Of a DNA stretch of 64,000 bases, positions 43,911-53,204 are shown in pieces. Location of the stretch: NCBI RefSeq assembly GCF_008086345.1, contig NZ_CP043006.1, positions 2,788,032 to 2,852,031 on the forward strand, given 5' to 3'. The DNA is from Chitinophaga sp. XS-30. GTDB lineage: Bacteria; Bacteroidota; Bacteroidia; Chitinophagales; Chitinophagaceae. The notes under the pieces are model-generated. The model searched no databases. It saw nothing but the letters and a program-made list of their open reading frames with translations, and was not told the origin of the DNA. The translations under genes were made by a program, and so were the position numbers. Position 1 is the first letter of the stretch. Every line of letters begins with the position of its first letter.

Positions 43911-45059
43911 ATGGAACGGCGTTCTTTCATCAAAAATGCGGGATTGCTGACAGCAGGCTTAGGTCTGGCGGGCACTGCGGCAGCAGGCGGGCGATCTTTT
44001 CTCCCGAAGCCCAACAAGCTCCCGGCCTGGAAAGGGTTCAACCTCCTTGATTTTTTCTCGCCCGATCCGGCAAAGTCCCGCCCCCGGACCCCCGAAGATC
44101 ATTTCCGCTGGATGCGTGACTGGGGATTCGATTTTGTGCGCATCCCCATGGCCTATCCCAATTACCTGGATATTGACCGCAGCAGGCGGATCACCCCGGA
44201 GGAAGTGTACAAAACAGATGAACGCCGGGTGGAGGAAATTGAAAAACTGGTGGCCATGGCCCACCGGTACAATATGCATGTGAGCCTCAATCTGCACCGC
44301 GCTCCCGGCTATTGCATCAATGCCGGGTTTTATGAACCCTATAATTTATGGAGAGATGAGGAGGCGCTGAAAGCCTTCTGCTTTCACTGGAACTTCTGGG
44401 CGAAACGTTTCGCCGGGGTGCCGGCGTCGAAGATCAGTTTTGACCTGGTGAACGAACCGGCGATGCGGGAAGATATGAATGACCAGCATACAAAGGTTTC
44501 CTCCGTCCCCGGGCAGGTTTACCGCAAGGTGGCACAGGCCGCCGCTGCCGCCATCCGTAAAGAAAACCCGGAGCGCCTGATCATTGCAGATGGTAATGAT
44601 GTGGGCAGTTCCGTGGTGCCGGAGATCACAGACCTGGATATCGCCCAGAGCTGCCGCGGGTATTATCCCGGCCAGATATCGCATTATAAAGCGCCCTGGG
44701 CGAATAAGGATATCACGGACCTGCCGGAGCCGAAGTGGCCCGGGCAAATGGGAAACCGGTATTTCGACCGGCAGATGCTGGAAAAACATTACCAGCCGTG
44801 GGTCGATCTGGTGAAACAAGGAGTGGGCGTGCATTGCGGGGAATGCGGATGCTGGAACAAAACCCCGCATGATGTTTTTCTCGCCTGGTTTGGCGATGTG
44901 CTGGATGTGCTGGGGAGCCAGGGCATAGGCTTCGGGTTATGGGAATTCAGCGGTGATTTTGGTGTGCTGAACTCGCGCAGAACGGATGTGCAGTATGAGG
45001 ACTGGCATGGGCAGCAGCTGGACAGGAAGCTGCTGGATTTGCTGCGAAAGGAGCGGTAG
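43911..45059 (+). CDS. Glycoside hydrolase family 5 (cellulase-like), Tat-exported
   Basis: A 382-residue secreted glycosidase. The start MERRSFIKNAGLLTAGLGL is a Tat-like signal. The GH5 barrel follows with WKGFNLLDFF, WGFDFVRIPMAYPNYLDI and MHVSLNLHRAPGYCIN. The acid/base is Glu182 in FDLVNEPA and the nucleophile Glu311 in VHCGECGCW. The last region FGLWEFSGDFGVLNSRRTD holds the aromatic subsite. Family 5 enzymes cut beta-linked glucans, mannans or glycosylceramides; the subfamily cannot be decided here, though the compact length and Tat signal are common to uncharacterised Bacteroidota members. It stands alone, facing the protease gene. Confidence 0.9.
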   Translation: MERRSFIKNAGLLTAGLGLAGTAAAGGRSFLPKPNKLPAWKGFNLLDFFSPDPAKSRPRTPEDHFRWMRDWGFDFVRIPMAYPNYLDIDRSRRITPEEVYKTDERRVEEIEKLVAMAHRYNMHVSLNLHRAPGYCINAGFYEPYNLWRDEEALKAFCFHWNFWAKRFAGVPASKISFDLVNEPAMREDMNDQHTKVSSVPGQVYRKVAQAAAAAIRKENPERLIIADGNDVGSSVVPEITDLDIAQSCRGYYPGQISHYKAPWANKDITDLPEPKWPGQMGNRYFDRQMLEKHYQPWVDLVKQGVGVHCGECGCWNKTPHDVFLAWFGDVLDVLGSQGIGFGLWEFSGDFGVLNSRRTDVQYEDWHGQQLDRKLLDLLRKER

Positions 45060-45166
45060 CGGCCGCAGGATAGCATTAGGGGAGACGGATCTCCTGTTCG
45101 TCCGCGAGCAGAATTCCGGTTTTCATTGACGCCGCTGGTTTGCAGGTGCCTGATCTGCTGCTGCGC

Positions 45167-46594
45167 TCACAGCGAAAATGTATAGTGATGCAGGAGAGAA
45201 GGATATTCCGGGAAGATGCCGCTGACAAGCACTTTCCCCTTATGGCTTTTCAGCAGCCTGAACAGCGCATCTTTCGAATGCACCGGCTTGTCATTTACGA
45301 ACAATATTACAAATCCCGGCTCCATACCGGTTGACCAGTAAGCTTTTCCGCGGAAAACCCTGGTCACTTCCAGGCCACCATCTATATTCAACTGGTCTTT
45401 TCTTTTTTGAGACAGGATTTCGGTCACGTCTATGCCGATGTGACGGAGTAATGCGGAGAGATTCCTGATGCGCAGAGCCAGGTCTTCTTTTTGGCTATCT
45501 GGTACGAGCGGGAGCGACAGCCTGGCGCCGTTACGGCGTACCTGAACCGTGATGTTTTCTCCCGGCCTTTGCAGGAGCATGGCTTCATGGAAGCCTGTCA
45601 TCGTCCGGATCTGCATGTCATTGATCTGTATGATCGTGTCCTGCGGCAGGAGACCGGCATTCATGGCCGGGCCATTCCACACAAGGCTGTCCAGCACCAC
45701 CCCGCGGGCATTGGCCGTGTTCCCGGCATATACGCCCATATAGGCGCGCAGCACGGTGCCGTATTGCAGGAGGTCGTCACATACTTTCTTCACCACCTCC
45801 ACCGGGATGGCGAATGCATAACCTGCATAGGCGCCTGTTGGCGTGATAATCCCCGTATTGATGCCGATCAGCCTGCCATTGATATCCACCAATGCGCCGC
45901 CGCTGCTGCCATCGTTCATCACGGCATCGGTCTGGATAAAGAAAAAAGGGCCGTCAGTGCCTTCCCCCGCATTGATATTGCGGTTCCTTGCACTCACGAT
46001 GCCGGCGGTGACGGTAGAGGTAAGGCTTAACGGGTTGCCGATCGCCAGCACCCAGTCGCCTTCGGCGATATTATCCCGGCTGCCGAACCGGATAAAGGGC
46101 AGGCCCTTTTCGCTGATCCTGAGCAATGCCAGGTCCGTTGCGGAATCTGTACCTATTACCTGTGCGGTGTAGGTTCGCTGATCGGGCAATTCCACCTCCA
46201 GTGAAACGGCATTTTGTACTACATGATTATTGGTGACGATATAGCCGTCATCAGTGAGCATTACACCGGAAGCCCTGCCACGGGCCGGCCCGGCGCCATG
46301 CTGCCACAATTCGTTGTAAATATCGAGGAACGGATCACCGAAGGCCGGCCGGTAGCCGGGAGGATATGTGGAGAATACCCGTACAACGCCCGGCAAGCAT
46401 TTGGCCGCAGCATAGCGGAAATTGCCGCTATCAGTGCCAGGGCCGGGGGGAAGGGGTTCCCTGACCGCCATCTGCCGCTGTTCCAGGGACATAAAGGGAA
46501 CGGCGGGAGAGGAAATGTTCATTTTTTTCTCCTGTGCATACCCGGAAATCATAATAAGGCCGGGGAAAAGCAGTAAGATCAGTTTTTGCAGCAT
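45167..46594 (-). CDS. HtrA/DegP-like serine protease with two PDZ domains
   Basis: A 475-residue periplasmic protease. The start at 46594 gives a signal peptide (MLQKLILLLFPGLIMISGYA); an in-frame ATG at 46666 would add a non-signal extension. The trypsin-like domain has the triad His124 (VTNNHVVQN), Asp154 (SATDLALLRI) and Ser231 in DGSSGGALVDINGRLIG, where the usual GNSGG is GSSGG. PDZ1 is at about 295-380 (LVWNGPAMNAGLLPQDTIIQ). A degenerate second PDZ occupies the C-terminus (GLEVTRVFRGKAYWSTGM). It degrades or refolds misfolded envelope proteins. It is divergent from the export operon at 46.7 kb. Confidence 0.9.
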   Translation of the reverse strand: MLQKLILLLFPGLIMISGYAQEKKMNISSPAVPFMSLEQRQMAVREPLPPGPGTDSGNFRYAAAKCLPGVVRVFSTYPPGYRPAFGDPFLDIYNELWQHGAGPARGRASGVMLTDDGYIVTNNHVVQNAVSLEVELPDQRTYTAQVIGTDSATDLALLRISEKGLPFIRFGSRDNIAEGDWVLAIGNPLSLTSTVTAGIVSARNRNINAGEGTDGPFFFIQTDAVMNDGSSGGALVDINGRLIGINTGIITPTGAYAGYAFAIPVEVVKKVCDDLLQYGTVLRAYMGVYAGNTANARGVVLDSLVWNGPAMNAGLLPQDTIIQINDMQIRTMTGFHEAMLLQRPGENITVQVRRNGARLSLPLVPDSQKEDLALRIRNLSALLRHIGIDVTEILSQKRKDQLNIDGGLEVTRVFRGKAYWSTGMEPGFVILFVNDKPVHSKDALFRLLKSHKGKVLVSGIFPEYPSLLHHYTFSL

Positions 46595-46711
46595 TATACG
46601 CGAAGCTACATGGTGCAATGCGGGCAGAGGATGACAGCTGTCATCGCATCCAATGACTGTCCGCATTACAATGGTCGCTCTCCATGGGTAATTTCACATT
46701 AACTGCCAGGT

Positions 46712-47803
46712 ATGATGAAACCATATTGTTATAAAATTTTTGCAGCGCTGTTGTTGCTGCTCACCGCCTGCTCGGGAAAACGGGAACAGGCTTCCCCTGT
46801 AATGGAACCCGTCACGGAATCTGTTTATGCATCCGGGATCGTTAAAAGCATGGGGCAATACAGGGTTTTTGCCACTGTGAGCGGAGTGGTGCAACAGGTC
46901 TTTGTTACAGAAGGCGATACGGTAAAAACCGGGACCCCTATTCTTGCCATCAGCGGGGAAACCGCCCGGTTAAGCGGGGAGAATGCGAGGCTGGCGGAGC
47001 GGTTCGCCGCAGAGAATGCCAGCGGCGAAAAGCTGGAAGAACTGAAAGCACAGATAGCATTGGCCAAAAGTAAAATGGACAATGATGCTTTGCTGCTGGA
47101 AAGACAAAAGCGGCTCTGGTCGCAGCGCATTGGCTCGCAGCATGAGTTGGAGCAACGGGAACTGGCCAGCAGGAACTCTGCTACCGCTTACCGGTCTGCC
47201 GTTCTGCAATATGGTGACCTGCAGCGGCAGCTTTCGTTCAATGCCAGGCAATCCCGCAAGAACCTGGAGATCAGCAACAGCCAGGTGAATGATTACCTGG
47301 TGCGCAGCGGGATGGAGGGCAGGGTATATGATGTGCTGCCGGAGCCGGGGGAGCTGGTAACACCGCAGAGCCCTGTAGCCCTGGTGGGAAGAGCTGATTC
47401 CTTTCTTGTTGAATTGCAGGTAGACGAATACGATATTGCCCGGCTGCAGGTGGGACAGACCGTTATGTTGACGATGGACAGCTACCGGGGCTCGTTGTTC
47501 GAAGCAAAGATCACCCGTATCAATCCTGTTATGCACGAAAGCTCCAGGGCTTTTACGGTGGACGCGGCATTCATTTCGCGGCCCGCAACATTATACCCTA
47601 ACCTGACTGTGGAGGCGAATATCATGATCCGGCATAAGGAGCGGGCAATGACCATTCCCAGGGAATACCTGGCGGAGGGAACGTACGTGATCCTGAAAAA
47701 CGGGGAAAGGAAAAAAGTGGTGACGGGCCTGAAAGACTACCAGAAAGCGGAGATCATCAGCGGGCTGGATACCAGTGACATCATACTCAAACCTGACCGA
47801 TGA
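46712..47803 (+). CDS. HlyD/MacA-like periplasmic adaptor lipoprotein
   Basis: A 363-residue membrane-fusion protein with a lipoprotein signal (LLLLTAC, Cys17). It has the two lipoyl halves (SGVVQQVFVTEGDTVKTGTP and SGMEGRVYDVLPEPGELV) around a coiled hairpin (about 85-185), then a barrel domain with LQVDEYDIARLQVGQTV and a final ITIPREYLAEGTYVI-like segment (MTIPREYLAEGTYVIL). In MacAB-type systems the adaptor links the permease to an outer-membrane channel. No TolC-like gene is in the window. It overlaps the permease start by 4 bases and leads a three-gene operon. Confidence 0.9.
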   Translation: MMKPYCYKIFAALLLLLTACSGKREQASPVMEPVTESVYASGIVKSMGQYRVFATVSGVVQQVFVTEGDTVKTGTPILAISGETARLSGENARLAERFAAENASGEKLEELKAQIALAKSKMDNDALLLERQKRLWSQRIGSQHELEQRELASRNSATAYRSAVLQYGDLQRQLSFNARQSRKNLEISNSQVNDYLVRSGMEGRVYDVLPEPGELVTPQSPVALVGRADSFLVELQVDEYDIARLQVGQTVMLTMDSYRGSLFEAKITRINPVMHESSRAFTVDAAFISRPATLYPNLTVEANIMIRHKERAMTIPREYLAEGTYVILKNGERKKVVTGLKDYQKAEIISGLDTSDIILKPDR

Positions 47804-49059
47804 ACGGAAAACTCATTCTGGATATTGCCGGATCGCTGCTGATGGCCAGATGGCGCCAGACGCTGGTGGCTGCCGTGGGCGTGATGTTCGGTATCACCAT
47901 GTTCATTGCCCTGCTGGGTTTCATGAACGGGCTGAACGATCTGCTGGATGGGCTGGTGCTGAACAGGACGCCACACATCCGCCTGTATAGTGAAATTAAG
48001 CCGAATCCCCTGCAGCCGGTCCGTTTAGCGCAGGCGTATAACGGGTATCATCACTTCATCCATTCCGTCAAATCTGTAAATAGCCGCGATGAGATCTATA
48101 ACAGCGGTGCCATTATGCAGGCCATCCGGGGAGACCGGCGGGTAGCGGGAATGGCCCCGAGAATCACGGCGCGGGTATTTTTTACCGATGGTCCCATTGA
48201 TATCACAGGCATTGTGAACGGAGTGGATGCGCTGGCAGAGAACGAACTTTTTCATTTTGGCGACTATGTGGTCGCCGGCAACCTGGCCGATATCGATAAC
48301 ATCGCCAACAGCATTATCCTGGGAACAGGCCTGGCGGAAAAGCTCCAGGTGGAAACAGGGGATATCGTACAGGTCACCACAGCACAAGGGCGGAGCTTTC
48401 CGCTCAAAGTCGCCGGGTATTTCCAGTCAGGCCTGCAGGAGTTCGATAATATGCAAAGTTATGCCTCTATTGCCACCGCGCAGAAGCTGTTGGGCAAAAC
48501 CAGCAACTATATTACAGACATCCAGGTAAAGCTGAACGATATCAACGAGGCGCCTGCCATAGCGAAAGAATACCGGGAACTGTTCCAGACGGATGCGGAA
48601 GATATACAGACCGCCAACTCACAGTTCGAAACAGGGAGTTTTATCCGCTCGCTGATCTCATATGCGGTGGGCATCACATTGCTCATTGTGGCAGGGTTTG
48701 GTATCTACAATATCCTCAACATGATGATATATGAAAAGATGGATGCGATCGCCATTATGAAGGCTACCGGCTTTGCCGGCCGTGATGTGCAGCGTATTTT
48801 TCTGCTGGTGGCATTGAGCATCGGTCTTTCCGGCGGCGTAGCCGGGCTTCTTTTCGGTTACCTGGTGTCAATGGCGATAGACAGCGTTCCTTTTGAAACG
48901 GCTGCGCTGCCCACGATCACTACCTATCCCGTCAATTATGACATGATATATTATGTGATCGGGCTGACATTTTCGTTGATAACAACATTTCTGGCGGGAT
49001 GGTTCCCGGCCAGGAAGGCGAGCAAAATAGATCCGGTCATCATTATCAGAGGAAAATAA
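47800..49059 (+). CDS. FtsX-type ABC transporter permease of the MacB/DevC kind
   Basis: A 419-residue permease with four membrane helices: one at about 12-40 (VAAVGVMFGITMFIALLGF) and three after the periplasmic domain, at about 285-310 (YAVGITLLIVAGFGIYNIL), 335-360 and 385-405. The helix-linker sequence YEKMDAIAIMKATGFAGRDV is the coupling segment to the ATPase. The ending WFPARKASKIDPVIIIRGK is typical of FtsX permeases. It works with the ATPase gene that begins 1 base after its stop and the adaptor before it. Such systems pump out peptides, siderophores or lipids by a mechanotransmission mechanism. Cargo unknown. Confidence 0.92.
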   Translation: MNGKLILDIAGSLLMARWRQTLVAAVGVMFGITMFIALLGFMNGLNDLLDGLVLNRTPHIRLYSEIKPNPLQPVRLAQAYNGYHHFIHSVKSVNSRDEIYNSGAIMQAIRGDRRVAGMAPRITARVFFTDGPIDITGIVNGVDALAENELFHFGDYVVAGNLADIDNIANSIILGTGLAEKLQVETGDIVQVTTAQGRSFPLKVAGYFQSGLQEFDNMQSYASIATAQKLLGKTSNYITDIQVKLNDINEAPAIAKEYRELFQTDAEDIQTANSQFETGSFIRSLISYAVGITLLIVAGFGIYNILNMMIYEKMDAIAIMKATGFAGRDVQRIFLLVALSIGLSGGVAGLLFGYLVSMAIDSVPFETAALPTITTYPVNYDMIYYVIGLTFSLITTFLAGWFPARKASKIDPVIIIRGK

Positions 49060-49060
49060 C

Positions 49061-49741
49061 ATGGCAGCCATCATACTTGAAGCAAACCATATCAGCAAGG
49101 ATTTTCATGATCCCGTACAGTTGCGCGTACTGAAGGATATTTCCTTTTCCGTGGAGAAAGGGGAGTTTTTATCTATTATCGGGAAATCAGGCTGCGGCAA
49201 ATCCACCTTGTTGTACGTACTGTCCACCATGGACACTGACTATGAAGGAAAACTGCTGATAGACAATGAAGTGGTAACAGGGAAAAGGGAAGCGGAGCTG
49301 GCGGCTATCCGGAACGAAAAGATCGGCTTCGTGTTCCAGTTCCATTACCTGATCAATGAGTTCTCCGTATTGAAGAACGTGATGTTGCCGGCATTGAAGT
49401 TGGGCCGTTATACGGAAGAAGAAATAGAACATCGCGCGATAGAGAAACTGAAGATGGTGCACGTAGAGCATCTTGCCAGCAAACGAGCCAACAGGGTATC
49501 CGGCGGGGAGAAGCAAAGAGTGGCTATTGCGCGGGCGCTCATCAACGACCCGGGTATTATCATGGGAGATGAGCCGACCGGCAACCTTGATAAAAAAAAT
49601 TCGGAGATCGTCTTCAATATTTTCAAAGAGCTGGCAGAAACCTATCACCAGACCCTGCTGATAGTAACACATGACCAGGAGTTTGCGGAACGCACGCATC
49701 GCATCATAGAAATGGATGACGGGAGGATCATGCGGCAGTGA
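49061..49741 (+). CDS. ABC transporter ATP-binding protein, MacB/LolD type
   Basis: A 226-residue ATPase with Walker A GKSGCGKSTLLYVL, a Q-loop FVFQFHYLINEFSVLKNVML, the signature VSGGEKQRVAIARAL and Walker B GIIMGDEPTGNLDKKNSE, then the switch His in LLIVTHDQEFA. The EPTGNLD sequence is characteristic of the LolD/MacB/FtsE group. It energises the permease encoded 1 base upstream. The operon probably ends here: a 146-base gap precedes the next gene. Confidence 0.93.
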   Translation: MAAIILEANHISKDFHDPVQLRVLKDISFSVEKGEFLSIIGKSGCGKSTLLYVLSTMDTDYEGKLLIDNEVVTGKREAELAAIRNEKIGFVFQFHYLINEFSVLKNVMLPALKLGRYTEEEIEHRAIEKLKMVHVEHLASKRANRVSGGEKQRVAIARALINDPGIIMGDEPTGNLDKKNSEIVFNIFKELAETYHQTLLIVTHDQEFAERTHRIIEMDDGRIMRQ

Positions 49742-49887
49742 GCATTATTCCGGCGGGGCTCCGGTCGTTGACGAAGATCATGGCCAACCCGGTATCCCGT
49801 CATTTCCCATAGGCGCCGACAGGCCTAACTTGGTGGATAGTGGTTGCCGCCGGCCGCCCTGTTCTTCATTTGCAAAACACAAAAGCT

Positions 49888-51060
49888 ATGAAAAAAGTAC
49901 TTCCCCTGCTCTGGTTGCTCCTGCCATTGTCCTCACCGGCCCAAAAACAGCAATTCGGTGAACGGATTACGATCGACAAGCCTGTTTATGAAAATTTGTA
50001 TATAGCGGCCGGTACCGTGATCATCAATGCTCCTGTTCACGGAGACCTTGTGGTGGCTGGTGGTACCGTGATCATTAATGATTCCGTGACCAACGATATT
50101 TTGGCCGGTGGAGGTGAAGTGACTATCAATGGCCATATCGGTGATGATGTACGCTGCGTTGGCGGCAAACTGTTTATCAATGGGGTTGTGGCGGGAGATC
50201 TTGCAGTTTCGGGAGGAAGGGTGCATATTGCCCGAACTGCCATTATTGGAGGCAGCATGATCGCAGGAGGGGGAGAAGTGAAACTTGACGGCACCGTTAA
50301 GGACTTTGTTAAGGCCGGGGCTGGTGATATGCAGATCAATGGGAGTATTGAAAAGCATCTGGACTGCCGGAGCGGTACCATCGCTATAAATGGTACTGTA
50401 GGTGGGGATGCAATACTGGCAGCGCGGGACATACAAATAGGTCCGAATGCGGCATTCCTTCAATCGGTGAGGTACTGGGCAGATGACCGCCAGACGGACT
50501 TCAGGCAGTCTGTCAGAAACGGACAGGCCGTTTTCGATGAATCCCTGCAAATGGAAACACCCAGATGGGAATACCTTGGCTACGCATCCGCCCTCGGTTT
50601 GTTGTGGTACCTGGGCGCCGTTTTTCTTTTCATCCTGATCATTCAGTACCTGTTTGGCGGTATGATGCAAAAGGCTGGGGCTTCGCTCGCCGGTAATAGC
50701 CTCCGGCTTGCAGGCTACGGCTTTCTTTTCCTCGTGTTGGCACCCATTGGCATTGCCATTATATGTATCAGCCTGATCGGCCTGCCCCTGGGAATGTTGC
50801 TGCTGACCGCTTATATTTCTCTTGTGCTGCTGTCAACTGTGATTGCCGCTGTTATCATTGCGAACTGGGTAAACATCCGGTATAAAAAGGCCTGGAAGTT
50901 CTGGAACCTGGTATGGACTTCCCTGGGCATTTTTATACTCCTGAAACTTGTGTCCCTGGTACCGTTCATCGGATGGATAGCGATGCTGATAATCGTTTGC
51001 CTCGTGTTCGGTGCGCTTATGCAGCATATGCAGTGGCGTAAACAGGCGCAGCGGATTTGA
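49888..51060 (+). CDS. Membrane-anchored bactofilin-like polymer-forming protein
   Basis: A 390-residue protein. After a signal peptide (MKKVLPLLWLLLPLSSPAQ) come about 165 residues of short repeats with a period near 16-18, alternating IING/TING-type turns (GTVIINAPVHGDLVVAGG, GEVTINGHIGDDVRCVGG, GKLFINGVVAGDLAVSGG), the right-handed beta-helix pattern of bactofilins. The C-terminal half has four or so hydrophobic helices (about 240-380, LLWYLGAVFLFILIIQYLF). Classical bactofilins are cytoplasmic and lack both signal and membrane parts, so here the helix would lie in the periplasm. The start at 49888 was chosen because the signal peptide begins there. Function unknown; it may be a separate unit from the export operon. 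Confidence 0.78.
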   Translation: MKKVLPLLWLLLPLSSPAQKQQFGERITIDKPVYENLYIAAGTVIINAPVHGDLVVAGGTVIINDSVTNDILAGGGEVTINGHIGDDVRCVGGKLFINGVVAGDLAVSGGRVHIARTAIIGGSMIAGGGEVKLDGTVKDFVKAGAGDMQINGSIEKHLDCRSGTIAINGTVGGDAILAARDIQIGPNAAFLQSVRYWADDRQTDFRQSVRNGQAVFDESLQMETPRWEYLGYASALGLLWYLGAVFLFILIIQYLFGGMMQKAGASLAGNSLRLAGYGFLFLVLAPIGIAIICISLIGLPLGMLLLTAYISLVLLSTVIAAVIIANWVNIRYKKAWKFWNLVWTSLGIFILLKLVSLVPFIGWIAMLIIVCLVFGALMQHMQWRKQAQRI

Positions 51061-51196
51061 TCTGATGCGCCGGGGCGGATGCCTTATGTATGAACGTTTG
51101 CAGATCTGCCGGGAGAAGATGATGCGCGGGTCATTGCGCAGACAAAATTCCGGGTGTTGAAAGACGAGCCGGTAAACTGCTTCATGTCTGCCAATC

Positions 51197-52147
51197 CTAA
51201 TCCGTAGGCCGCAAAAAAGGACTGCCGGCATTACTTTCAATAAACACCTTGCGGTATTCCCTGGGCGTCATTCCCTGATGGATTTTGAACTGCCTGTTGA
51301 AATAGGAAACATTGTCGAACCCACAGGCATAACAGATGTCCGTAATGTTGTTCTCTTTTCCTATCAATAATCTCGTGGCGTGGCTGATCCTGATCTCGTT
51401 GACGAACTGCGAGAATGTTTTGTGCGTGTTCCTTTTGAAGTAGCGGCAGAAGGCGGCTTCGCTCATGCAGGCCAGGGAAGCGGCGGCCCTGATGTCCACA
51501 TGATGATGATAATTCTCAAATACGTAGTTGAAAATGGAAGCCAGTTTTTTAGAGTCGCTTTCCTTATAATGCGTCTTCCTGGTGTCGTCTGTCAGCAATA
51601 ATGCGCTTTCCTTGCTTCTGAGGCTCAGCTCTTCCAGTATCTGTAGCAGCAGGATCAGGTTCCTCATCTGCTGATTGGGCCGGAACCCGAAGAACAGCGT
51701 GCTGAGGGAGGGCAGCTTGTTGTTGAATTTTATGCCATACACGGATTGCTGCAACAGTTCCTTTACTTTTCGCAATTCCAGGGTGTCGAAAAAATCTTTC
51801 CCCATGAAATCATCGGTGAATTGCAATACAATCGCATGTGCTACTTCACCGGCGCCGCGGGGCAGGTTGTCGCTGGAAAAACAATGTACCAGGCCAGGTC
51901 CGAACATAAATATCTCCCCCGCGTGATAATTCATCACCTTATTGCCCACATAAACGTGGCCGGCGCTTTTGACGATCAGGATCACCTCGTACCCGTGGTG
52001 AAAATGGAAAGTATTGGTGAAGCGCGGCTGGCAGTATTCCTTGATAGCAAAACTCGCGTCTTCATGCGTGGATATGTGCCGGTAAGAAACCTTCACCTGT
52101 TCATCCTTGTTTTTTTGCGGGCCATATGGAATCCTTGTCGGCTTCAT
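51197..52147 (-). CDS. AraC family transcriptional regulator with cupin-like sensor domain
   Basis: A 316-residue regulator. The N-terminal half is a cupin-type ligand domain (FHFHHGYEVILIVKSAGHVY, YHAGEIFMFGPGLVHCF). The C-terminal 100 residues carry both AraC helix-turn-helices: RAAASLACMSEAAFCRYFKR and NNITDICYACGFDNVSYFNR, with QGMTPREYRKVF at the end. It is transcribed away from the catabolic operon that starts 170 bases beyond it, so it most likely controls that operon in response to a sugar or sugar acid. No other target is apparent. Confidence 0.92.
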   Translation of the reverse strand: MKPTRIPYGPQKNKDEQVKVSYRHISTHEDASFAIKEYCQPRFTNTFHFHHGYEVILIVKSAGHVYVGNKVMNYHAGEIFMFGPGLVHCFSSDNLPRGAGEVAHAIVLQFTDDFMGKDFFDTLELRKVKELLQQSVYGIKFNNKLPSLSTLFFGFRPNQQMRNLILLLQILEELSLRSKESALLLTDDTRKTHYKESDSKKLASIFNYVFENYHHHVDIRAAASLACMSEAAFCRYFKRNTHKTFSQFVNEIRISHATRLLIGKENNITDICYACGFDNVSYFNRQFKIHQGMTPREYRKVFIESNAGSPFLRPTD

Positions 52148-52232
52148 ATTACTATTTTTGGTACAATACTTGTTCCCGGGAGGAAAAAAATCTTATTACG
52201 GTAAATATAGTATTGAAAATTGGCAAATGAAG

Positions 52233-52292
52233 TACTTTTATTTCAGTGGAAGTCTGAATAAGTTTGTCATATAGTTTTCACGTTTACAAACT
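52233..52292 (+). promoter_or_regulatory. Probable promoter and inverted repeat of the catabolic operon
   Basis: TACTTTTA (52233-52240) resembles the -7 consensus, with a TATTG 17 bases before it. Downstream, AGTTTGT (52261-52267) and ACAAACT (52286-52292) form an inverted repeat with an 18-base spacer, a possible regulator site or leader hairpin. The operon start codon is at 52317. Confidence 0.4.
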
Positions 52293-52316
52293 GACCACCA
52301 CCCGTTAAAACACGTT

Positions 52317-53201
52317 ATGGAACTTGCGATACATAATTGGATGCGCGCTGAAACGGTAGAAACAACCATACGAAGAGCAGCTGCACTGGGGTACACTAAA
52401 TTCGAAATTGCCGGAAGCCCGGAGCAATATGATACAAAAGCAGTAAGAAAGCTGCTGAAGGATCATGGCCTTGTCTGCTGGGGCTCCGTAACCCTGATGC
52501 TGGGAGAGCGTAACCTGCTTGCCAGGAATGAAGCGCAACGCGCTGCATCTGTACAATATGTCAAGGATGTGGTGAAAATGGTAAAGGAGCTGGATGGTCA
52601 TATGGTGTCTGTGGTGCCGGGCACGGTAGGGAAGATGGTGCCGGATGGAAGGCCGGAAGAAGAATGGAAGTGGGCGGTTGACTCCATGAAGGAAATATAT
52701 GCATACAGCGAATCGGCAGGCATACTGCTTGGGATAGAACCTATCAACAGGTTTGAAACCTATTTCATCAACCGGGCAGAGCAGGCATTGGCACTTGCCG
52801 CGGAAACCGGCCCCAACTGTGGCGTATGCCTGGATACCTTTCACATGAACATTGAGGAAACGGATATGTTTGAAGCCATCAGGAAGGCCAGGGGAAAGCT
52901 GGCCGGTTTTCATGTGGCGGACAGCAACAGAATGGCGCCGGGAATGGGGCACCTTGACTGGAAGAAGATCATTGATACACTTGGGGAAGTGAATTATAAC
53001 AGCGTGCTTTCCGTAGAATTCTGTGCGCCGCTGGATCGTACGCCCGTCAATCCCTACCCGGGCTCCATTGATGAAAAGCCGCAAAACCTTACGCCCGAGC
53101 AGGAGAAATTCCTGACAGATCATGGCAGCTCTTCCGTTACGGAGGAATTTTATACCATGCTCACGCAACAATCATATGATACCTTGTCAAAACTGATATA
53201 A
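52317..53201 (+). CDS. Sugar phosphate isomerase/epimerase-like TIM-barrel protein
   Basis: A 294-residue member of the xylose isomerase-like barrel (AP endonuclease family 2) superfamily. Strand motifs include YTKFEIAGSPEQ, GILLGIEPINRFETYF, GVCLDTFHMNIEE, FHVADSNRMAPGMGHLDW and VLSVEFCAPLD. The Glu, Asp-His and terminal Glu of these segments are the expected divalent-metal ligands of 3-epimerases such as tagatose epimerase. It is the first gene of the operon, followed 3 bases later by the dehydratase gene. It probably isomerises or epimerises a keto-sugar or sugar acid on the same pathway. Exact substrate not determined. Confidence 0.88.
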   Translation: MELAIHNWMRAETVETTIRRAAALGYTKFEIAGSPEQYDTKAVRKLLKDHGLVCWGSVTLMLGERNLLARNEAQRAASVQYVKDVVKMVKELDGHMVSVVPGTVGKMVPDGRPEEEWKWAVDSMKEIYAYSESAGILLGIEPINRFETYFINRAEQALALAAETGPNCGVCLDTFHMNIEETDMFEAIRKARGKLAGFHVADSNRMAPGMGHLDWKKIIDTLGEVNYNSVLSVEFCAPLDRTPVNPYPGSIDEKPQNLTPEQEKFLTDHGSSSVTEEFYTMLTQQSYDTLSKLI

Positions 53202-53204
53202 CGA

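Noticed and set aside
51091..51207. Short plus-strand frame between stops (reading DLPGEDDARVIAQTKF and KDEPVNCFMSANPNP) after the bactofilin-like gene, resembling a protein C-terminus
   Set aside because: No start codon, only 37 codons, no recognised family; it overlaps the end of the AraC gene by a few bases. It could be a gene remnant but cannot be supported.
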